From: an uncultured Eubacterium sp.
GTDB taxonomy: Bacteria > Bacillota_A > Clostridia > Lachnospirales > Lachnospiraceae
Assembly: GCA_948468465.1 (NCBI GenBank)
Contig: CAOKJJ010000230.1
Span: 1 to 6,930 of the forward strand
Direction: 5' to 3'
Length of the DNA: 6,930 nucleotides
The notes beneath the pieces are model-generated. The model worked only from the letters and a program-made list of their open reading frames with translations. It was not told the origin of the DNA and searched no databases. Below, one piece after another: positions 1 to 4,243 of the stretch. Both the position numbers and the translations under genes were made by a program. Position 1 is the first letter of the stretch. Every line of letters starts with the position of its first letter.

Positions 1-39
1 GCAGCTTTATCTTATCTCGACAACCATCATAAAAAGTAA
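1..39 (+). CDS. C-terminal tail of an unidentified protein (partial)
   Basis: Frame 1 is open from the first base and ends in TAA at 37-39, giving the last residues AALSYLDNHHKK. A strong hairpin begins three bases after the stop, which is where a gene end would place a terminator, and this is the main reason to treat it as a real gene end. Twelve residues are too few to assign a family. A chance open stretch of this length is quite possible. Confidence 0.3.
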   Translation, partial: AALSYLDNHHKK

Positions 40-42
40 AAC

Positions 43-73
43 GGCTATCTCCTACGGCGAATAGGGGATAGCC
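43..73. terminator. 12-bp stem, 7-nt loop hairpin; possible bidirectional terminator
   Basis: GGCTATCTCCTA (43-54) pairs with TAGGGGATAGCC (62-73) around the loop CGGCGAA. All 12 positions pair if one G-U wobble is allowed. On the plus side it is preceded by an A-rich stretch (about 30-42) and followed by only a weak T run. Read on the minus strand the hairpin is followed by GTTTTACTTTTT, which is a much better U-tract. The layout therefore fits a bidirectional terminator or one serving a minus-strand unit, but it could also be a structured end of a mobile element. Confidence 0.45.
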
Positions 74-198
74 AATGTAACTTTTAAACTATGTTTATTA
101 GTTTCCGGTGACAACCATCGGACGTGCGAAAATCCTATGATTGTTCCTAAACTAATTATAAATGATACCTTGCTCATTTGCAAGTGTTAATTTAGGAA

Positions 199-360
199 AT
201 GAGGAAAGAGGAAAGACGGATAGGAGAGTTGAATAAAGCGAAAGAAGATGCCAGGAATTTTTATAACCTTGGGGTTGATGTCGAAAAGATTGCCCAAGGC
301 GTAGGGTATGCGGTGGAAACTGTAAAGGAATGACTGGGACTTTCCGGTGATGCCAAGTGA
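199..360 (+). pseudogene. Remnant of Rpn/PD-(D/E)XK nuclease family transposase-like protein, C-terminal tail only
   Basis: An ATG at 199 opens 44 codons ending in TGA at 331. The peptide contains AKEDARNFYNLGVDVEKIAQ and then GVGYAVETVKE. This resembles the variable tail of Rpn/PD-(D/E)XK family proteins, in which a charged helix leads into a motif like LGVxxExIAxxxGxxxxxVxxWL. Reading through the TGA gives LGLSGDAK and a second TGA at 358-360. The stop therefore falls exactly where the family usually has Trp, and a TGG to TGA change is the simplest explanation. The frame is closed by TAG at 193-195, so the whole catalytic nuclease domain is missing. This is very likely a dead fragment, although a short expressed peptide is not excluded. 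The family match is from recalled motifs only. Confidence 0.55.
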
Positions 361-412
361 TATGTAGTGCGTTTGAATAGGCTAAGGATTTTCCTGTGCT
401 TTTATTTTAGCG

Positions 413-760
413 AGGGAACAAACACTGGAGCGGATGAAGGAAGGCTATTCCCAGATTCGTAATGAAGCCCTGGCTTATGCTTTTTCATATATGAACCTGA
501 TTGAGCATTGGGGCAGCGGCATTCCCCGTATGTTAGCAAGAGTAAAAGCTGTTGGATTGCTGGAGCCAGAGTTTATTGGCGGTGAAGTAGACTTACAGAT
601 CAATATTTTTCAAGGTCAGATTGGGGTCAATAATCTCAAAAATGCTCCCAATGACCTCAATAACAGCTTTCAAGATGACCTTGATGACCTCAATTGTGAT
701 TCGAAAAATAAGATTCGCTGTAGAAAAATGGCAGAATTTGAAATAGTTGCGTTAATTTGA
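413..760 (+). pseudogene. C-terminal fragment of AlbA_2/HATPase_c_4 type ATP-binding (RecG-like) transcriptional regulator
   Basis: The open frame runs from just after a TAA at 383-385 to TGA at 758-760, with an ATG at 434. Family-like sequence begins near 413 (REQTLERM) and continues through EGYSQIRNEALAYAF, then LIEHWGSGIPRM, then EPEFIGGEVDLQINIF. These are typical of the HATPase_c_4 part of proteins whose N-terminal half is the AlbA_2 (divergent AAA-4) DNA-binding domain. That N-terminal half, several hundred residues in full-length members, is absent here. The tail has an Asn/Asp-rich stretch (nt 640-700, NDLNN, DDLDDLN) seen in this family, and then ends without a winged-helix domain. 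It is therefore broken at both ends. The ATG at 434 could still express a 108-residue peptide, but a function is unlikely. Confidence 0.65.
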
Positions 761-775
761 GGATAAGGAAGGATT

Positions 776-1105
776 ATGATGAAGAATAGAAAAATAGACA
801 AGTTTCAGCAAAAACACTTTGTCTGGAAATGTTTGAATTGTATAAAATTGACCGACTGTACGAGGAATTTGATTAATGACAAAGGATATGTAGCTTGCTA
901 TATTTTAGCGGGAAGATGTATACCAGTTTTTTTGATTGCATGTTTTATTTGTTATGCAATTTGGCGTGTGTTATTTGAAATTGCACCTTTGCAGCAATTT
1001 CCTTTTCAAGTTTTTATATTTCCGGCTTTTGCTGGTCTTTTTGCATTTTTAATTTTTATTAGAATAATTTTTTATTTGTTATTAGCTATATGGTTAAAGG
1101 GCTAA
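776..1105 (+). CDS. Small two-helix membrane protein with N-terminal cysteine cluster, function unknown
   Basis: This 109-residue protein is not recognised. AAGGA at 765-769 lies 6 nt before the ATG at 776 and 9 nt before a second ATG at 779, so either start works. Residues 1-35 are basic and soluble and carry Cys19, Cys22 and Cys28 (WKCLNCIKLTDC), a possible small metal site or redox cysteines. Two long hydrophobic segments follow, roughly residues 48-68 and 76-106, both without charges except one Arg near each end. The coding DNA is clearly AT-richer than the operon downstream. The gene stands 15 nt after a truncated regulator remnant and 224 nt before the glycan operon. This suggests it belongs to the imported flank rather than to the operon. 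No partner can be inferred. Confidence 0.55.
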   Translation: MMKNRKIDKFQQKHFVWKCLNCIKLTDCTRNLINDKGYVACYILAGRCIPVFLIACFICYAIWRVLFEIAPLQQFPFQVFIFPAFAGLFAFLIFIRIIFYLLLAIWLKG

Positions 1106-1210
1106 GGAAAAAGAATTATACTCAACGTCACGAACATTTGCGGATATACAAAGCCCCTCTCTCAGCGTCCGGAATCCAAATACACAATATATAATCTGAA
1201 TTTTTCCCTG

Positions 1211-1238
1211 AATTGTGCATTGACACATTATGCAAATT
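1211..1238. promoter_or_regulatory. Imperfect dyad over the -35 region, possible operator
   Basis: AATTGTGCAT (1211-1220) and ATGCAAATT (1230-1238) are near-perfect inverted repeats with one extra base in the left arm. They flank the -35 hexamer TTGACA at 1220-1225. A repressor bound here would block the promoter. No known operator consensus is claimed, and AT-rich DNA makes imperfect dyads fairly common. Confidence 0.25.
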
Positions 1239-1248
1239 CTCCTATACT
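1220..1248 (+). promoter_or_regulatory. Sigma-A type promoter of the four-gene glycan operon
   Basis: TTGACA at 1220-1225 and TATACT at 1243-1248 are separated by exactly 17 bp, one base off the consensus in total. The expected transcription start is near 1255, leaving a leader of about 75 nt before the glucokinase ATG at 1330. The leader is A-rich and shows no obvious riboswitch or terminator hairpin. It ends in AAAGGAG (1315-1321), 8 nt before the start codon. The 110 or so bases upstream of the promoter (1106-1210) show no gene or clear structure. Confidence 0.8.
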
Positions 1249-1329
1249 TAAAGGAAAAGAACAAGCGGTTTGAACAAAATCGACAAAGTTAAAAATCTAC
1301 AATATCTTTAAATTAAAGGAGAATGAAAC

Positions 1330-2274
1330 ATGAAAAAATATGGATTCGGCGTTGATATTGGCGGAACAACAATTAAAATGAGCCTGTTTGAAATGACGGG
1401 GCATATGGTCGACAAATGGGAGATTCCAACGAATACGCAAGATCATGGAAGCTCGATTTTAAATGATGTTGCCGCGGTCATCGAAGGCAGGCTGGTGCAG
1501 GACGGCATTGCTAAGGAAGACGTGGAAGGCATCGGCATCGGTGTGCCGGGGCCGGTCGTACAGGACAGCGTTGTTACGGAATGTGTGAATTTAGGCTGGG
1601 GACGCGTAGATGTTGCCAAAGAGCTTGGCGAAAAGACAGGGTTAAAAGTCAGGGTCGGCAACGATGCCAATGTAGCCGCGCTTGGTGAAATGTGGCAGGG
1701 CGGCGGCAAAGGCTATAAAAATGTCATTATGATTACGCTTGGCACAGGCGTTGGCGGCGGTATTATTATCAATGGCAAAGTGATTAACGGTTCAAACGGC
1801 GCTGGCGGCGAGATCGGACATGTGTTTGTGAACGAAACAGAAGAAGAGACCTGCGGCTGCGGAAAACGTGGCTGTCTGGAACAGTATGCGTCTGCGACCG
1901 GAATTGTCCGTCTGGCGAAGCGCGCGCTGGCTGCTGACGACAGGGAAAGCTCGATACGCGGTGTCCAGAATATTTCGGCGAAGACTGTACTTGACGCGGC
2001 AAAGCAGGGGGATGCACTGGCATTAGAAGTCGTGGAGCAGATGGGACAGATACTGGGGACGGCGCTTGCAAACGCGGCCTGCATTGTAGATCCGGAAGTG
2101 TTTGTGATTGGTGGCGGTGTATCGAAGGCTGGCACGGTTATTACAGAGGTGATCCGCAAATATTACATAGAGCGGGCATTTAATTCGTGCCGGAACGCGG
2201 ATTTTGCACTGGCGCAGCTTGGCAATGACGCGGGCGTTTACGGATGTGTTTATCTGCTGTTAAACAGCAATTAG
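1330..2274 (+). CDS. glcK: ROK family glucokinase (glucose to glucose 6-phosphate)
   Basis: A 314-residue cytosolic sugar kinase of the ROK family, of the usual length. It starts with the nucleotide phosphate-binding motif DIGGTT (9-14). The sugar-binding and catalytic motif is GNDANVAALGE (110-120), with Asp112 as the expected base. LGTGVGGGI (137-145) is the second glycine-rich phosphate motif, and EIGH (161-164) leads into the ROK zinc signature CGCGKRGCLE (175-184), with zinc ligands His164, Cys175, Cys177 and Cys182. GGGVS (261-265) closes the ATP site. All key residues are present, so it should be active. Family knowledge makes glucose the best substrate guess; other hexoses or N-acetylhexosamines cannot be ruled out. 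It is the first gene after the promoter, has a good ribosome binding site, and ends 12 nt before the glycosyltransferase. This suggests it supplies sugar phosphate to the same glycan pathway. Confidence 0.9.
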   Translation: MKKYGFGVDIGGTTIKMSLFEMTGHMVDKWEIPTNTQDHGSSILNDVAAVIEGRLVQDGIAKEDVEGIGIGVPGPVVQDSVVTECVNLGWGRVDVAKELGEKTGLKVRVGNDANVAALGEMWQGGGKGYKNVIMITLGTGVGGGIIINGKVINGSNGAGGEIGHVFVNETEEETCGCGKRGCLEQYASATGIVRLAKRALAADDRESSIRGVQNISAKTVLDAAKQGDALALEVVEQMGQILGTALANAACIVDPEVFVIGGGVSKAGTVITEVIRKYYIERAFNSCRNADFALAQLGNDAGVYGCVYLLLNSN

Positions 2275-2286
2275 ACGGATTGAATT

Positions 2287-3258
2287 ATGAAGCTGATGAT
2301 TCAAATTCCCTGCTATAATGAAGCACAGACGCTGGAAACGGCATTGAACGCGCTGCCAAGGCAAATCGACGGCATTGATAAAATCGAATATTTGATTATA
2401 AATGACGGAAGTGTGGATGATACGGTGGACACTGCCTTAAGATGGGGCGTTCATTATGTAGTAAATTTTCGGTCGAACCGCGGCCTGGCCAAAGGATTTA
2501 TGGCTGGCCTGGATGCATGTCTGCGCAATGGGGCGGATATTATTGTAAATACGGATGCAGATAACCAGTATGAGGGGGCGGATATCGAAAAGATTGTCCG
2601 TCCCATTTTGGAAGGAAAGTCAGATATTGTGATTGGGGCGCGTCCGATTGATGAGATGGCGGACTTTTCCCCGCTGAAAAAAAAGCTGCAGCATCTGGGA
2701 AGCTATATTGTGCGCAAAGCTGGAAAAACAGATGTTCCGGATGCACCCAGCGGTTTTCGCGCTTACAGCAGAGAAGCCGCGATGCGTCTGAATGTGACAA
2801 ATGAGTACACTTATACGCTGGAGACGATCGTACAGGCAGGCAGGACAAGGATGGCCATGGATTCTGTCCCGATACGCACAAATAAGGAAATACGTCCGTC
2901 CAGACTGATGAAAAGCATGACCGGTTATATTAAAAAATCAGTGTTTACGATTGGGCATGTGTTTATGATGTATAAGCCGCTGCAGTTTTTTGTAACGATC
3001 GGAAGCATTATATTTTTATGCGGAGCCGCGGTTGGCGTACGGTTTTTGGTTTTTTATTTTCACGGCGTTGGATCCGGGCATATCCAGTCTCTGATTTTGG
3101 CGGCAGTGCTGCTTTTGCTTGGATTTCAGACGGTGATTACAGGCCTTTTGGCAGATGTGATTGCTTCCAACCGAAAGATTTTGGAAGATGTACAGTATCA
3201 TGTGCGCAGGATGGATTATGATGGAGTAACGCTTGAGAAGGAGCGTCATGAACAGTAG
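2287..3258 (+). CDS. Family 2 glycosyltransferase with C-terminal membrane anchor (polyprenyl-phosphate type)
   Basis: A 323-residue GT-A glycosyltransferase. The nucleotide-sugar region starts IPCYNEAQTL (7-16), continues with NDGSVDDT (39-46), and has the metal-binding DAD motif at 90-92 in NTDADNQY. SGFRAYSREA (155-164) matches the acceptor-side region typical of DPM1/GtrB-like enzymes. Two hydrophobic segments near 231-255 and 266-290 would place the enzyme at the inner face of the cytoplasmic membrane. Enzymes of this shape usually transfer a sugar from a nucleotide donor to undecaprenyl or dolichyl phosphate. The donor sugar cannot be read from sequence. No good ribosome binding site precedes the ATG, which lies 12 nt after the glucokinase stop, so translation may be coupled. 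The gene carries an A8 run (2677-2684) coding LKKKL, a possible slippage site. Confidence 0.85.
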   Translation: MKLMIQIPCYNEAQTLETALNALPRQIDGIDKIEYLIINDGSVDDTVDTALRWGVHYVVNFRSNRGLAKGFMAGLDACLRNGADIIVNTDADNQYEGADIEKIVRPILEGKSDIVIGARPIDEMADFSPLKKKLQHLGSYIVRKAGKTDVPDAPSGFRAYSREAAMRLNVTNEYTYTLETIVQAGRTRMAMDSVPIRTNKEIRPSRLMKSMTGYIKKSVFTIGHVFMMYKPLQFFVTIGSIIFLCGAAVGVRFLVFYFHGVGSGHIQSLILAAVLLLLGFQTVITGLLADVIASNRKILEDVQYHVRRMDYDGVTLEKERHEQ

Positions 3259-4243
3259 AAATCTAAAAAAATATGTGAAGCCAGTGGGAAACGTTATTTG
3301 TGTCGTATCTGTTTTGTTTTTGATCAAAGCGCTTGTGAAAGCGGTCTCGCGGACAGATTTTGATTTTTCACAGATTACGGACTGGCGATGGTTTTTGCTT
3401 CTGTTTGCTTTGGGTACGGGGCTTAAGACAGCGACCGTTTTTCTGTCTGCAGGTGCGTGGTGCCTGTGGCTGGAATTTTTTGCGAAAAGGCGCTGCGACC
3501 GCAAAGAGGCGCTGCGTGTTTATGCAAAGGCCAATATCGGAAAGTATCTGCCGGGCAATGTGATGCATTACGTAGAACGGAATTTGTTTGCCGGAAAACT
3601 GCAGCTGTCGCAAAAACAGATGACCGCTGCAAGTATCTGTGAGATTGCCGGTTTAGTACTTGCGGCGTTTGGTATGGGTACGCTTTTTGCTTTTTCTAAA
3701 ATGCGGGAAGCATGGACCGCGGTACGGATATCTGACAGACTGCTGAAAGGCTGGCCGATATGGATAGCAGCAGCGGCAGCCGTGTTTTTATTTGTAAAAG
3801 TCAACCAGAGGATAAGGCTGCGGACCGCAGAAAAAAAGTTATCCGCGGCTGATTTTTTTTCATTTTTTCGAACTTTTCTGGCATGTTTTTGCATTTATGC
3901 GGCAGTACTTGTTGTGCTTGGGCTGATACTTGTAATGATGTATGCTTATTTTGGAGGACGTCCCCCGATGCGTCAGGCGCTTGAGATGATTGCGGCGTAT
4001 ATGGCTGCGTGGGTGCTTGGATTTTTCATACCGGGAGCGCCGGGCGGAATCGGCGTACGCGAGATGGTGTTAACGCTGCTTTTAACACCGGTTACAGGAA
4101 GAGACAGTATCGTTCTGTTAAGCGTCTGGCACAGGCTTGTGACAGTGGCAGGAGATTTTGCGGCATATTTGCTCAGAAATTTACTAACTAATTTGCTCAT
4201 TAATTTGCCGGGAAATTTGTTCAGAAAGGAAAGGCCGTCATGA
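3248..4243 (+). CDS. LPG_synthase_TM / UPF0104 family integral membrane protein (flippase-like)
   Basis: A 331-residue polytopic protein with about eight hydrophobic segments (near 12-30, 48-70, 127-149, 168-184, 205-233, 243-262, 272-292 and 294-310). Family signatures are GKYLPGNVMHY (98-108) and IPGAPGGIGVREMVL (261-275), as in the membrane part of MprF and in AglD-like proteins. It lacks the soluble aminoacyl-transferase domain of MprF, so it is not a complete lysyl-PG synthase. Family knowledge links such stand-alone proteins to lipid or polyprenyl-linked sugar handling or flipping, but the activity here is inferred. The frame is also open from a TTG at 3233, but AAGGAG (3238-3243) lies 4 nt before the ATG at 3248, so 3248 is chosen. 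It overlaps the glycosyltransferase gene by 11 nt and the next gene by ATGA, indicating translational coupling. The C-terminal tail contains four xxNL repeats (309-324). Confidence 0.85.
   Translation: MNSRNLKKYVKPVGNVICVVSVLFLIKALVKAVSRTDFDFSQITDWRWFLLLFALGTGLKTATVFLSAGAWCLWLEFFAKRRCDRKEALRVYAKANIGKYLPGNVMHYVERNLFAGKLQLSQKQMTAASICEIAGLVLAAFGMGTLFAFSKMREAWTAVRISDRLLKGWPIWIAAAAAVFLFVKVNQRIRLRTAEKKLSAADFFSFFRTFLACFCIYAAVLVVLGLILVMMYAYFGGRPPMRQALEMIAAYMAAWVLGFFIPGAPGGIGVREMVLTLLLTPVTGRDSIVLLSVWHRLVTVAGDFAAYLLRNLLTNLLINLPGNLFRKERPS
4172..4219 (+). repeat. Four degenerate 12-nt tandem units at the 3' end of the membrane protein gene
   Basis: The 48 bases encode LRNL, LTNL, LINL and PGNL in succession, a tetrapeptide xxNL repeated four times. 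At DNA level each unit contains an AATTT or AATTTG core every 12 nt. The array lies immediately before the ribosome binding site (AAAGGA, 4225-4230) and start of the fusion gene. Degeneracy suggests an old expansion. In the protein it extends the last membrane helix or its cytosolic tail. Confidence 0.6.

Noticed and set aside
141..168. Possible promoter TTGTTC / TGATAC upstream of the Rpn remnant
   Set aside because: Both hexamers match the consensus poorly and the downstream frame is a decayed fragment.
1443..2159. Long minus-strand open frames opposite the glucokinase gene
   Set aside because: They have low-complexity Ser/Pro/Thr-rich translations, no ribosome binding sites and no recognisable motifs; they mirror codon bias of the ROK gene, whose motifs are all intact.
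2255..2269. Inverted repeat TGCTGTT-A-AACAGCA at the end of the glucokinase gene, considered as a terminator
   Set aside because: The effective stem is only about 5 bp, lies within the coding sequence, lacks a U-tract, and the next gene begins 12 nt later.
3248..4243. Complete MprF (lysylphosphatidylglycerol synthase)
   Set aside because: Only the membrane part is present; the soluble aminoacyl-transferase domain of MprF is missing and the following gene is a different enzyme.
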